This document shows positions 1 through 8,015 of a stretch of DNA of 41,817 nt, piece by piece. This DNA comes from Bacteroidota bacterium. Its GTDB lineage: Bacteria; Bacteroidota; Bacteroidia; Sphingobacteriales; Sphingobacteriaceae. Positions within the stretch are counted from its first letter, which is position 1, and each line of letters opens with the position of its first letter. The translations under genes and the position numbers were made by a program. The notes beneath the pieces were generated by a model that did no database searches, was not told the DNA's origin, and was given only the letters and a program-made list of their open reading frames with translations. The stretch is from NCBI GenBank assembly GCA_026224775.1, contig JAMFRP010000025.1:1-41817 (forward strand), read 5' to 3'.

Positions 1-1
1 G

Positions 2-319
2 GTTGTGGTTGTCCGTTATTTCGGGGGAACGTTATTAGGTGTGCCCGGACTGATAAACGCCTATAAAACGGCTACCGAAGAGGCATTAAATATCGCTGTA
101 GTCATTGAAAAAACATTAGATGATACTTATATCATCAGTTTTGATTACCAGCAGATGAATGATATAATGAAGATCATCAAGGAAGATAATCTAACCATTC
201 TGGAGCAGCAATTTGATAATAATTGTATGGTAAAAATAGCCATCCGAAAAATGCAGGTGAACAGAAGCATTAATAAGTTGGAGAAGGTAGAAGGCGCTAT
301 AATTAAGTTAGCCATATAA
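2..319 (+). CDS. YigZ/IMPACT family protein, C-terminal part (5' end outside window)
   Basis: The reading frame is open to the left edge, so the start lies outside the window and only about 105 C-terminal residues are seen. The motif VVRYFGGTLLGVPGLINAY is the conserved signature at the end of the UPF0029/IMPACT N-terminal domain (the family usually reads RYFGGxxLGxGGLxxAY). The rest, from about residue 45, fits the small ferredoxin-like C-terminal domain found in bacterial YigZ proteins. Family members bind nucleic acid or ribosome-associated partners, but the bacterial function is not settled. The next gene, mgtE, is on the same strand 83 nt downstream with its own promoter-like box, so an operon is unlikely. 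Confidence 0.8.
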   Translation, partial: VVVVRYFGGTLLGVPGLINAYKTATEEALNIAVVIEKTLDDTYIISFDYQQMNDIMKIIKEDNLTILEQQFDNNCMVKIAIRKMQVNRSINKLEKVEGAIIKLAI

Positions 320-387
320 ATACCATATTTAATATTTTTTTAACAATCAAGGTTCTTTTTGATGTCTGTTTTTAGGCTTTAAATCAT

Positions 388-395
388 TACTTTCG
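388..395 (+). promoter_or_regulatory. -7 box of the mgtE promoter
   Basis: TACTTTCG matches the Bacteroidota -7 consensus TAnnTTTG at five of its six fixed positions and ends 7 nt before the mgtE start codon. No clear -33 TTG lies at the expected distance, so this is a modest call. It implies a very short mgtE leader with no room for an Mg2+ riboswitch. Confidence 0.4.
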
Positions 396-402
396 TAGCA
401 AC

Positions 403-1767
403 ATGCAATCTTTTGAAATAGATAAAACCGACCTGCTGCGCATCAAAACCGCGCTCGAAGGCAACGATGCTGAATTACAGAAGGTTCTGAAGGAGTACCA
501 TCCTTCGGAGATTGCAATGCTGTTTGAAAAACTTCCGCAGGAAGCGAAAGAAAAGATCATCAATATCCTGCCGACTGACATTGCCTCCGAGGTTATTTCA
601 GAAATGGATGAGGAACACCGCCCAGGTGAACTACTGATCAACCTGCATCCTGATAAACGCTCTGAAATAGTTGAGGAACTCGATTATGATGATGCCACCG
701 ACATTATCTCGCAGTTAGATGAAGATGAGCAGAAGGAAATATTAGAAGACCTCGACCAGGAAGATGCCGATAGTATCCGTGCCTTAATGAATTACGATGA
801 GGATACGGCGGGTGGTTTGATGAACCCGCAAGTGATCTGCGTAAAGATGGGCATGGACAAAAAACAGGCGTTGGACGAGATCATCCGTCAGTCTGAAGAG
901 ATGGAGGAGTTCTATACCGTTTATGTTATTGATGACGCGCACATTTTAAAAGGAATTTTATCTCTTAAGGATGTAATAAAGGCCCGTATAAATGCAAAAA
1001 TAAACGAACTGGTTAATGATGATTTCGTTTATGTAAAAGCCGAGCTCGATCAGGAAGAAGTTGCAAAGCTTTTTTCACAATATAATCTTACAAACATTCC
1101 GGTTGTTGACGATAACATGAAACTGCTTGGCCGAATTACGGTTGATGATATCATTGACGTAATGGAGCAGGAGAGCACCGAGGATATGTTGAAAATATCC
1201 GGTGTATCCGAAGATGAAGAACTTAGCGGTAACTGGAAAGAAGCTGTTAAAAGCCGTTTACCCTGGTTGATTATTAACTTAGGCACAGCATATCTGGCAG
1301 CCTCTATTATCCGTCATTTTGACGCTACGGTTGCACAGTTACCTGTACTTGCCGCTTATATGACTATTATTGCCGGTATGGGGGGCAACGCTGCTACCCA
1401 GGCCTTAGCGGTAACTGTTAGGCGTATTTCCCTAACCGACCTAACCGATAGCCAGGCATATAACGCGGTTTTAAAAGAATTTTTAGTAGGCTTATTAAAT
1501 GGTGCCGCTAATGGTATAGTCGTATTTTTTATAGCCTTATTTTATGATGCCGACCCAATGCTTGGGCTGGTGTTATTTTTAGCCATGACGGGGAACCTCA
1601 TCGTTGCCGGCTTAACCGGTTCATCCATACCATTGGTTTTAAAAAGAGTAGGGATAGACCCTGCCGTGGCATCATCCATCATCATAACAACCTTTACCGA
1701 TTGCGCAGGCTTTTTACTGCCACTATGGTTCGCGACGCATTTATTGTTGCATACACACGTAAAATAG
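403..1767 (+). CDS. mgtE: Magnesium transporter MgtE
   Basis: MgtE is a homodimeric Mg2+ channel of the inner membrane, gated by cytoplasmic Mg2+. The 454 residues are close to the usual family length. In order they show an acidic helical MgtE N domain (about 20-130), two CBS domains (about 135-260, starting at EDTAGGLM), and five hydrophobic helices (about 285-450). The membrane part contains the conserved stretch GNAATQALAVTVRR and, in the last helix, DCAGFLLPLWFAT. The many Asp and Glu residues in the N and CBS domains fit the known Mg2+-sensing surface. The ATG at 403 sits just after a promoter-like box. The protein looks intact. Confidence 0.95.
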   Translation: MQSFEIDKTDLLRIKTALEGNDAELQKVLKEYHPSEIAMLFEKLPQEAKEKIINILPTDIASEVISEMDEEHRPGELLINLHPDKRSEIVEELDYDDATDIISQLDEDEQKEILEDLDQEDADSIRALMNYDEDTAGGLMNPQVICVKMGMDKKQALDEIIRQSEEMEEFYTVYVIDDAHILKGILSLKDVIKARINAKINELVNDDFVYVKAELDQEEVAKLFSQYNLTNIPVVDDNMKLLGRITVDDIIDVMEQESTEDMLKISGVSEDEELSGNWKEAVKSRLPWLIINLGTAYLAASIIRHFDATVAQLPVLAAYMTIIAGMGGNAATQALAVTVRRISLTDLTDSQAYNAVLKEFLVGLLNGAANGIVVFFIALFYDADPMLGLVLFLAMTGNLIVAGLTGSSIPLVLKRVGIDPAVASSIIITTFTDCAGFLLPLWFATHLLLHTHVK

Positions 1768-1809
1768 TTTTTTATTTAAAATTTGATCATACCTTAAAAC
1801 GGAATACAC

Positions 1810-2829
1810 ATGACAGAAGTAAGATACAACTGGACTAAAGAACAAATCGCTGAAATATATCATACGCCATTACTTGACCTGATCTATCAGGCAGCTACCG
1901 TTCACCGCGAGAACAAAGATTATTCAGAAGTACAGATCAGTTCACTAATATCAATCAAAACAGGCGGTTGCCCTGAGGATTGCGCTTATTGCCCTCAAGC
2001 TGCACGTTACAATACAGGCGTTGATGTACATGCTATTATGCCTAAAGAAGAAGTTGTCGCGGTAGCACAAAAAGCTAAAGACGGTGGCGCATCAAGGTTA
2101 TGCATGGGGGCCGCATGGCGCGAAGTACGTGACAACAAAGATTTTGACAAAGTTATTGATATGGTGAAAGCCGTAAATGCTATGGATATGGAAGTTTGCT
2201 GTACTTTAGGTATGCTTACCGAAAGCCAGGCACAACGCCTTGCAGACGCAGGATTATACGCCTATAACCACAACCTGGATACATCAGAGGATGATTACAA
2301 ACGTATCATCACTACCCGTACTTACGATGATCGTTTACAAACATTAGAACATGTGCGTAAAGCTAAAATAACTGTTTGTAGCGGTGGTATAATTGGACTA
2401 GGCGAAACCGTTGCCGATAGGATCTCTATGCTTAAAACATTATCAAACTTACCTAAGCATCCTGAATCAGTGCCAATCAACGCTTTAGTTCCGGTTAAAG
2501 GCACACCACTCGCAGATCAACCCCGTGTGTCTGTTTGGGATATGGTTAGAATGATTGCCACCACCCGTATCATTATGCCCAAAACAGTAGTTCGTTTATC
2601 AGCAGGCAGAACAGAGATGAGTGTGGTTGAGCAAGCGCTTTGCTTCATGGCCGGTGCAAATTCTATATTTGCCGGAGAAAAGTTGTTAACTACACCAAAC
2701 CCGTCTTTTGATACCGATATGGCTATGTTTGAATTGCTAGGCCTAAGCCCACGCAAAGCGTTTAAAAACGGCCGACCTAACGAGAACAAGGAAATAAAAG
2801 AAATGAGCATCAATGAAGTGATTGGATAA
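1810..2829 (+). CDS. bioB: Biotin synthase BioB
   Basis: BioB is a radical-SAM enzyme that inserts sulfur into dethiobiotin, the last step of biotin synthesis, in the cytoplasm. The cluster motif is [12 protein letters not shown], with C54, C58 and C61 binding the radical-SAM [4Fe-4S] cluster. Other hallmarks are YNHNLDTS (about 158-165), [10 protein letters not shown] (about 192-201) and RLSAGR near 263-268, whose Arg lies by the auxiliary [2Fe-2S] cluster in the family. The 339-residue length is typical. No other bio gene lies nearby, so bioB stands apart from the rest of the pathway here. It follows mgtE by 42 nt and ends at a strong hairpin terminator. Confidence 0.97.
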   Translation: MTEVRYNWTKEQIAEIYHTPLLDLIYQAATVHRENKDYSEVQISSLISIKTGGCPEDCAYCPQAARYNTGVDVHAIMPKEEVVAVAQKAKDGGASRLCMGAAWREVRDNKDFDKVIDMVKAVNAMDMEVCCTLGMLTESQAQRLADAGLYAYNHNLDTSEDDYKRIITTRTYDDRLQTLEHVRKAKITVCSGGIIGLGETVADRISMLKTLSNLPKHPESVPINALVPVKGTPLADQPRVSVWDMVRMIATTRIIMPKTVVRLSAGRTEMSVVEQALCFMAGANSIFAGEKLLTTPNPSFDTDMAMFELLGLSPRKAFKNGRPNENKEIKEMSINEVIG

Positions 2830-2852
2830 TCTTTCAATTTTCAACTGATATG

Positions 2853-2892
2853 AAAAGCAATCGCGAACTATCGTGATTGCTTTTTCTTTTTT
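2853..2892. terminator. Bidirectional terminator between bioB and the AurF-like gene
   Basis: AAAAGCAATC and GATTGCTTTT, extended by a G-T wobble and CGA/TCG, form a stem of about 14 bp around the loop ACTA. A T-rich tail follows on the plus strand and the A-run serves the minus strand. It lies between convergent genes. Confidence 0.85.
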
Positions 2893-2904
2893 GGGATTTT
2901 ACTA

Positions 2905-3783
2905 CTACACCTTGGCATCCAACAGCCACCTCCATGCCCAGCAAGTCAGGTTGTTAAAACCTTTCCAACCATCAACAAACTCAATAATGTCTTTAAGGCA
3001 TTTATTAGCAAATTTTTGCTTGAAGTTTTTTTGAGCCAACTTATAAGCCTGTTCCGGATTCTCCATACCTATGCGCTCATAAATCTCTTTCTTAACGTAC
3101 ATAGTTCGTACAAAGAAGATATTGAACAGGATCACATAACTATAAAGCGTTCGCTTAATATATCCGGCTTTGGCGGAGTAGGTTTTTAAAATACTTTTAG
3201 TAAATAGAATATGCCTGCCTTCTTCAATGTTATGAAGGTCAAACATCTTTTTCAAAACAGGGTAAATGTTTGGTGCACGACGGGCATAATTGCCATAAAC
3301 ATCAGTCACTAATTCAACAGACACACTACCCATAAACAAATAATCAGCAGGCAGATATTTATTACTAAACTCACCGAAAAATTTATGCAATCGACTTTGT
3401 GCGATAGGTTTACCACCTAATTTTTGGATAGCCTGTCCAAACATTTCCTGGTGACGGAATTCTTCTATCAACTCCCTTAATAAAAAACGATGTTCAGCGT
3501 CATGTTGAGGAAGCGTTAAGATGTGCCTCGTCATGAACAAACAAAACATACATTCGCCCCAGGCATAGGAAGAGATTACCTGCACTAATTCATGCCTGCC
3601 AAGTTCGAGTTTTTGAACGGGAGTGAGGGTCTCGTAAATTTCCAATCCCTGAAGTGAGGCAAGCACTTCAGGGAGGAAAATATCATCAGCTTCAGGTTCT
3701 AATTGCCATGGGATATAAGTTTCCGGCATTAATGGATGCTCTTTGCTTATTTTAATTAGCCTTTCAACTTCTTTTACATCCAT
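2905..3783 (-). CDS. AurF-like diiron oxygenase family protein
   Basis: This 292-residue helical protein carries what looks like the complete metal-ligand pattern of AurF, the diiron p-aminobenzoate N-oxygenase: E77, E108-x2-H111, E157 and H184-x3-E188-x2-H191. The last spacing (E157 to H184) equals that known for AurF (E196 to H223). There is no signal peptide, so it should be cytoplasmic. AurF itself oxidises an aryl amine to nitro; other members of the superfamily act on different substrates, and no biosynthetic cluster is present here to suggest one. It lies 55 nt downstream of the M3 peptidase gene on the same strand and may be co-transcribed. The family call is fairly firm; the substrate is unknown. 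Confidence 0.75.
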   Translation of the reverse strand: MDVKEVERLIKISKEHPLMPETYIPWQLEPEADDIFLPEVLASLQGLEIYETLTPVQKLELGRHELVQVISSYAWGECMFCLFMTRHILTLPQHDAEHRFLLRELIEEFRHQEMFGQAIQKLGGKPIAQSRLHKFFGEFSNKYLPADYLFMGSVSVELVTDVYGNYARRAPNIYPVLKKMFDLHNIEEGRHILFTKSILKTYSAKAGYIKRTLYSYVILFNIFFVRTMYVKKEIYERIGMENPEQAYKLAQKNFKQKFANKCLKDIIEFVDGWKGFNNLTCWAWRWLLDAKV

Positions 3784-3838
3784 CGTATTTATCCGTTAAC
3801 TATAAATATCATAACGCACATTAAACCTATAGGTTGCC

Positions 3839-5980
3839 TTATTCAGGAATTAAACCACGGTTTTTTTCCATTGGTTTAATGTCCGGGTTGTGTCCTCTAA
3901 AATCACGGAACATTTTACCATACTCAATAGTGTTACCACGTGACAGAATCATATCGCGGAAACGCTGACCATTAGCTCTTGTCAAACCACCATTTTCTGT
4001 AAACCACGAGAATGCGTCATCATCCAGCATTTCAGTCCACAAATAAGCGTAATAACCAGCAGCATAACCATTACTCCAGATGTGTAAAAAATAACTTGAG
4101 CGATAGCGAGAAGGAGCCTGCGATAAGTTCAAACCGGTTTCTTGCAGAGCACTAACCTCAAATTTATCGGCATCCTGCAAAGGTGCAGCTGCGCTAAGCT
4201 CATGCCATTTCATATCTAATGATGCGGCAGCCAATATCTCAGTTAAAGCATATCCCTGGTTAAATTTAGATGCCTTTTTAATCTTATCAACCAAAACCTG
4301 TGGCATTGGCTGGCCTGTTTTGTAATGTACAGCGTAGTTTTTAAATACCTGCGGATATAATGCCCAGTGCTCATTAAACTGTGATGGGAATTCCACAAAG
4401 TCACGCGCTACACTGGTTCCTGAAATACTTACGTATTGCTGATCGGCAAAGAAACCATGTAGGGCATGCCCAAATTCATGAAACATGGTAGTTACATCAT
4501 CAAAACTGATTAAAGCAGGTTGACCCGGTGCTGGCTTAGTAAAGTTGCAAACGTTATAAATAACAGGCTGAGTGCCCAATAATTTCGATTGATCAACCAT
4601 ATTGCTCATCCACGCTCCACCATTCTTGTTATCACGCTTAAAATAATCGCAATAGAACAAACCGATGGTTTTACCATCTTTATCAATCACTTCAAAAACG
4701 CGTACGTCTTTTTGATAAACCGGTATATCATGGCGTTCTTTAAAAGTTAGGCCATAAAGCTGATTAGCTGCATAAAACACGCCATCATGCAAAACTTTAT
4801 TCAGTTCAAAGTATGGTTTTACATCGCTTTCATTTAAATCATATTTCTGCTTGCGCACTTGCTCGGCATAAAAATCCCAATCCCAAGGCTGCAGTTTAAA
4901 ACCTCCTTTTTGTTGGTCGATGACCGCTTGTATATCAGCAGCTTCACTTTTTGCCTTAGCTGTGGCAGCTGGCACCAATTGCGCGAAGAATTTATCAACC
5001 GCTTCGGGTGTTTTAGCCATTTGATCTTGCAGAACCCAAGCCGCATAGTTAGGATAACCTAAAAGCTTTGCTTTCTCGGCCCTTAACTTCGCTATGTTAA
5101 CAATGGTTTTGCGGGTATCATTAGAATCACTTTTCTCTGCACGTATCCATGATGCATTAAACAATTTCGCACGAACATCCCGATTGCTTAACGATTGCAA
5201 CAAAGGTTGCTGTGTTGTATTTTGTAACGATATAAGATATTTACTTTTTGATTTATTTGCCTTGGCGTTTTGAGCCAACGCATCAATATCGCTTTGTGCC
5301 AATCCCGCTAAATCTGCAGGATTATCAATTTCTAAACCACCCGCTTTTGCAGCTGCTAACAGTTGGTTGTTAAATTTAGCGGTAAGCGATGCTTCCTGTC
5401 CATTTAGTTTTTTCAAATTCTCCTTATCAGCATCAGATAGTTTTGCACCGGCCTGAACAAACTGCTGGTAGTAAAATTTTACCAAGCGATTTGATTCCGC
5501 GTCTAATTTTGAATTTGTGCTATCATTATAAACAGCTTCAACCCGTTTAAATAGTTTTGAGTTTAGGTGGATGGCGTCATCAGTAGCAGCCATTTCGGGG
5601 GCAACATCTTCCTGTACTTTTTGTAATACGCTGTCGGTATTTGCACCGGTAAGTACGTTGAATACATTGTTAGCCCTGCGTAACAGAACGCCGCTTTTTT
5701 CCATCGCCAGTATGGTGTTTTCAAAAGTTGGCGCGGCGGTGTCATCCGCGATCTTCTGAATTTCGGCAAGTTGGTCTTTCATACCTTGTTCAAGGGCTGG
5801 TTTAAAGTCGCTGTCTTTGATCTTATCAAAAGGTGGCGCCTGGAACGGGAGGGAGCTGGCTGTAAGTAATGGATTACTTGATGATGTATCTGAACCGTTG
5901 GCCGCAGATTTGTTATTACTGTTACATGAGGCCATAATTCCCATCATTGTCGCTAATGGTAATATAAATAGTGTTTTCAT
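3839..5980 (-). CDS. dcp: M3 family oligopeptidase lipoprotein (peptidyl-dipeptidase Dcp type)
   Basis: A zinc metallopeptidase of family M3 that trims oligopeptides, probably periplasmic. The zinc motif HEFGH is at residues 501-505 in the context TTMFHEFGHALHGFF, and the further Glu ligand is expected in the following helix (FVEFPSQFNEHW). The N-terminus MKTLFILPLATMMGIMASC is a lipoprotein signal with the lipidated Cys at about 19, followed by a Ser/Asn-rich linker. At 713 residues it is slightly longer than the usual 680 or so, which the signal and linker explain. The C-terminal YRSSYFLHIWSNGYAAGYYAYLWTEM-type region is typical of Dcp. Whether it releases dipeptides (Dcp) or acts as an endo-oligopeptidase cannot be told from sequence. 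Confidence 0.9.
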   Translation of the reverse strand: MKTLFILPLATMMGIMASCNSNNKSAANGSDTSSSNPLLTASSLPFQAPPFDKIKDSDFKPALEQGMKDQLAEIQKIADDTAAPTFENTILAMEKSGVLLRRANNVFNVLTGANTDSVLQKVQEDVAPEMAATDDAIHLNSKLFKRVEAVYNDSTNSKLDAESNRLVKFYYQQFVQAGAKLSDADKENLKKLNGQEASLTAKFNNQLLAAAKAGGLEIDNPADLAGLAQSDIDALAQNAKANKSKSKYLISLQNTTQQPLLQSLSNRDVRAKLFNASWIRAEKSDSNDTRKTIVNIAKLRAEKAKLLGYPNYAAWVLQDQMAKTPEAVDKFFAQLVPAATAKAKSEAADIQAVIDQQKGGFKLQPWDWDFYAEQVRKQKYDLNESDVKPYFELNKVLHDGVFYAANQLYGLTFKERHDIPVYQKDVRVFEVIDKDGKTIGLFYCDYFKRDNKNGGAWMSNMVDQSKLLGTQPVIYNVCNFTKPAPGQPALISFDDVTTMFHEFGHALHGFFADQQYVSISGTSVARDFVEFPSQFNEHWALYPQVFKNYAVHYKTGQPMPQVLVDKIKKASKFNQGYALTEILAAASLDMKWHELSAAAPLQDADKFEVSALQETGLNLSQAPSRYRSSYFLHIWSNGYAAGYYAYLWTEMLDDDAFSWFTENGGLTRANGQRFRDMILSRGNTIEYGKMFRDFRGHNPDIKPMEKNRGLIPE

Positions 5981-6059
5981 AAAAAAATTAAAAGCTGAAA
6001 TTACGAATTTCCTATATATTGCGTTGTATTAATTAAGAGCAAAAGGTTGTTATATAAAT

Positions 6060-6998
6060 ATGAGTTATAATTTAAGAAAGCTGAACATTTACGTATTTGC
6101 ATTATTAATCTTATTAACGGCTGCATGCCATCGTTCCATACCACATACAGTCGTTTCCGAGCCGTCAGCACCATTATCTTTTAAATCTATAGCTAATATT
6201 GATTTTACCGAAGTTCGCCGCAGAATGGCCAATGGATTATCCTTTGACAAAAATGGTTTTGAAGCCGAGCCAGGGTATAAGATTACTTTCCTTAAAAACG
6301 ACTCAGCCAGCGTTTGGAGCCCCGATAAAAAGGCATTTATCAACTTCCTGGTGTTTTTGGAGCCTGATTCAATATTCAACGTGGCGCGTTCTTATTTTAA
6401 AATGAAGCACATGAGTAAAGATAGCTTGGTGTTACAGGTGCTTGAAGTACAGGGCGATACGCTGCACATGAAACACTCTTTAGTCTACATGACTTTTTAC
6501 GCTAATAATTACCTGAAAAATGTACTGCATACCGACGCGAAAACCTTAGGCAAACCCGACAGACGCGATACTTTATTTATTGAGCACAAAACAGCTGTTG
6601 CTGAAAAAAAAAACGACAGTGCTTTCGCCGGGCGACAGCCGGTAACGTTGAGGAGCTTGAATCCGCTTTTAACTATTGGCAGGGTAAATGTTAAGCCTGA
6701 CATTTCTAATAATTATGATGCCTCAGATTATTACATGGATCCAGAGTTTAATATCACCATAAATAAAGCTTATGAAGATTTTGCTTATTCGTTTTGGGTT
6801 TGTGTAGATGCTAAAGGACAAATAACTTTTTATAGGTCGATAGATTATATTATGCCTGAATTCAGGGAATCTACTATCAAAACTATAAAAGCGATAATTG
6901 ACGGTTATTTAAAAGCTTATATGGCTGTAACGCCGGGTTCTACATTGGGTATTAAGCATACCAGCTGGGTTATGTTAAATGTGGTTGGAAAGAAATAA
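6060..6998 (+). CDS. Lipoprotein of unknown function
   Basis: I do not recognise the family. The N-terminus is a lipoprotein signal: a hydrophobic stretch of about 14 residues ending in LTAAC, with the lipidated Cys at 23. The mature part (about 290 residues) has no obvious repeats, membrane helices or catalytic motif. It looks like a mixed alpha/beta secreted domain with several YYMDPEF- or YRSIDYIMPEF-like aromatic segments. The gene is divergent from the M3 peptidase (79 nt between starts) and is the last gene before the 1-kb gene-free region. An outer-membrane or periplasmic location is inferred from the signal alone. Confidence 0.75.
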   Translation: MSYNLRKLNIYVFALLILLTAACHRSIPHTVVSEPSAPLSFKSIANIDFTEVRRRMANGLSFDKNGFEAEPGYKITFLKNDSASVWSPDKKAFINFLVFLEPDSIFNVARSYFKMKHMSKDSLVLQVLEVQGDTLHMKHSLVYMTFYANNYLKNVLHTDAKTLGKPDRRDTLFIEHKTAVAEKKNDSAFAGRQPVTLRSLNPLLTIGRVNVKPDISNNYDASDYYMDPEFNITINKAYEDFAYSFWVCVDAKGQITFYRSIDYIMPEFRESTIKTIKAIIDGYLKAYMAVTPGSTLGIKHTSWVMLNVVGKK

Positions 6999-7026
6999 AC
7001 CGCTTTAAAATATTAACATTTAAAGT

Positions 7027-7262
7027 CTATCCCCAAGCATTATTAAAGGCATCTAACAGAGAAAATCTAATCATTTTCAAATTTTGAGATTTTTTAGACT
7101 GATAGAAATACTTAATTCTATCTCGATTTGTGGATAACATAACTGTGGATAAGGTTGATAAACTAAAACCCTAATTGGTTATTTAGGTATAAAAAAATGC
7201 TATTATCGATTGAAAATGATTTAATTGATTGTTAAAAACTTGTTAATAAAAATTAATTAAAA
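7027..7262. other. AT-rich region with DnaA boxes; candidate replication origin (oriC)
   Basis: Two perfect DnaA boxes (TGTGGATAA, complement of TTATCCACA) lie in the same direction at 7129-7137 and 7144-7152. A weaker match (CTATCCCCA, 7 of 9) is at 7027-7035, and TTATCCGCA (8 of 9) occurs further on at 7584-7592. Directly after the paired boxes comes a very AT-rich stretch (about 7190-7262) that could be a DNA-unwinding element. A box cluster plus an AT-rich block in a gene-free region is the classical origin layout. No dnaA gene is nearby, but in Bacteroidota dnaA need not sit beside the origin. A DnaA-controlled promoter is the main alternative. Confidence 0.35.
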
Positions 7263-7270
7263 TAGTTGCG
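7240..7270 (+). promoter_or_regulatory. Putative promoter of the candidate RNA
   Basis: A TTG at 7240-7242 is followed after 20 nt by TAGTTGCG at 7263-7270. This spacing matches the Bacteroidota -33/-7 arrangement (TTG, 19-21 nt, TAnnTTTG), though the -7 box has two mismatches. It sits exactly where AT-rich sequence gives way to more mixed sequence, which would place transcription start near 7277. Confidence 0.4.
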
Positions 7271-7504
7271 AAATGGCGATCATGTCCCGATATTGAAATC
7301 ATCAAGAACGACGTACTTTGACAGCCTTGAGATACACAAACTGAAATTCGGGGGAACCTTCGGGGAAACTAAAGATCAGGGAGGAGTCTTATTACTTAAC
7401 GAAAAAATGACGAAAGTGATTCACCGGGACAGTAATTCAAAGGTGTTATGGATGCTGCAATACTTTACGAAGAATAGCAGTTTGAAATAATGACCATGAA
7501 GCAA

Positions 7505-7785
7505 TCAGCGTTAGCAGACAATGGTAATTCAGCATTCACAAAGAATAAAGAAGCATCAGCGTTGCGCGAATAACGACAGCGTTTTATCCGCAGGATAATA
7601 ACAAAATCAGCATTCAATGAAACACTACACGGTGCCCGCAAGGGTAACGAAAGTTGAAAAGTTACATAGAATAACGACAGCGTTTCATCCGTAGGGGTAA
7701 ATACATAAGTCTGCACAAGCAAAACAATTGATAAATCGGCATTCGCGAGAATAAAGATTAATCAGCGTCAGCAATTAACAATGAC
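7505..7785 (+). repeat. Irregular repeat series: YCRGCRTY core followed by mini-hairpins
   Basis: The core (T/A)C(A/G)GC(G/A)T(T/C) begins at 7505, 7529, 7556, 7576, 7607, 7677, 7736 and 7762. Small hairpins follow several copies: ATTC/GAAT at 7534-7546, GTT-TTATCC/GGATAA-AAC at 7581-7602, ATTC-GCGA-GAAT at 7741-7752, and GTCA/TGAC at 7767-7785. A CCC-GCAA-GGG hairpin (7635-7644) lies between copies. Two copies share a 17-nt identical direct repeat, GAATAACGACAGCGTTT, at 7568-7584 and 7669-7685. Spacing varies from 20 to 70 nt, so this is not a CRISPR array or simple tandem repeat. Confidence 0.6.
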
Positions 7786-7852
7786 AAGATCTGGTCGGTC
7801 AGCTTACACAAAACTTGGTGCTTTCTAAGGGCTATGGCTCGAAGAGAGTTTG

Positions 7853-7898
7853 GAAACGGAAGTTCAAATCGAAAGAGGAGGCTTCCGTTTTCGTTTTA
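7853..7898 (+). terminator. Terminator downstream of the candidate RNA
   Basis: AAACGGAAG (7854-7862) pairs with CTTCCGTTT (7882-7890) around a 19-nt loop and is followed by TTTTCGTTTTATATA. The long loop makes it less canonical, but stem and T-rich tail are clear. The interval from here to the phoH start (about 7899-8015) shows no further gene and probably carries the phoH promoter. Confidence 0.65.
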
Positions 7899-8015
7899 TA
7901 TAGGATTTTTTGTCTGAACTAGGATTTGATGAATTAATTGAATTGGCAGCATTATAGATCATATCCTTTCGGGTTTCACCCCAACCTCTCCAATAATTTC
8001 CTTAATTTAGCCTTT

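Larger units (their letters stand above)
7271..7898 (+). ncRNA. Candidate structured non-coding RNA, about 600 nt
   Basis: The stretch lies between a promoter-like element and a hairpin terminator and holds no convincing gene. The longest frame, 7266-7490, could only start at a TTG inside the -7 box or at another TTG at 7293, neither with a ribosome-binding site. The 5' part may be closed by a long-range helix, TGTCCCG (7283-7289) with CGGGACA (7425-7431). The 3' part (7505-7785) is a series of short irregular repeats, several forming small hairpins. It does not carry the conserved ends or motifs I know for tmRNA, RNase P RNA or SRP RNA. Alternatives are the long untranslated part of a short mRNA, or a decayed repetitive gene. 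Confidence 0.45.

Noticed and set aside
320..402. Magnesium riboswitch upstream of mgtE
   Set aside because: The leader after the -7 box is only a few nucleotides and the 83-nt gap shows no M-box structure.
3824..3835. Palindrome AACCTATAGGTT between the M3 peptidase and AurF-like genes
   Set aside because: Only 12 bp with no T-tract or recognisable operator context; likely chance.
7266..7490. A 74-codon open frame in the gene-free region
   Set aside because: Its only starts are TTG codons, the first inside the putative -7 box, with no ribosome-binding site and no recognisable protein pattern; kept as part of the candidate RNA.
7465..7722. An 85-codon frame on the minus strand over the hairpin repeats
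   Set aside because: Its repeated NAD-containing residues are the translated echo of the DNA repeats; no start signal or family match.
7505..7785. Possible CRISPR array
   Set aside because: Repeated cores are only about 8 nt, spacing is irregular (20-70 nt), spacers are not uniform, and no cas gene is nearby.
7271..7898. tmRNA, RNase P RNA or SRP RNA
   Set aside because: None of the conserved terminal or core motifs of these RNAs was found.
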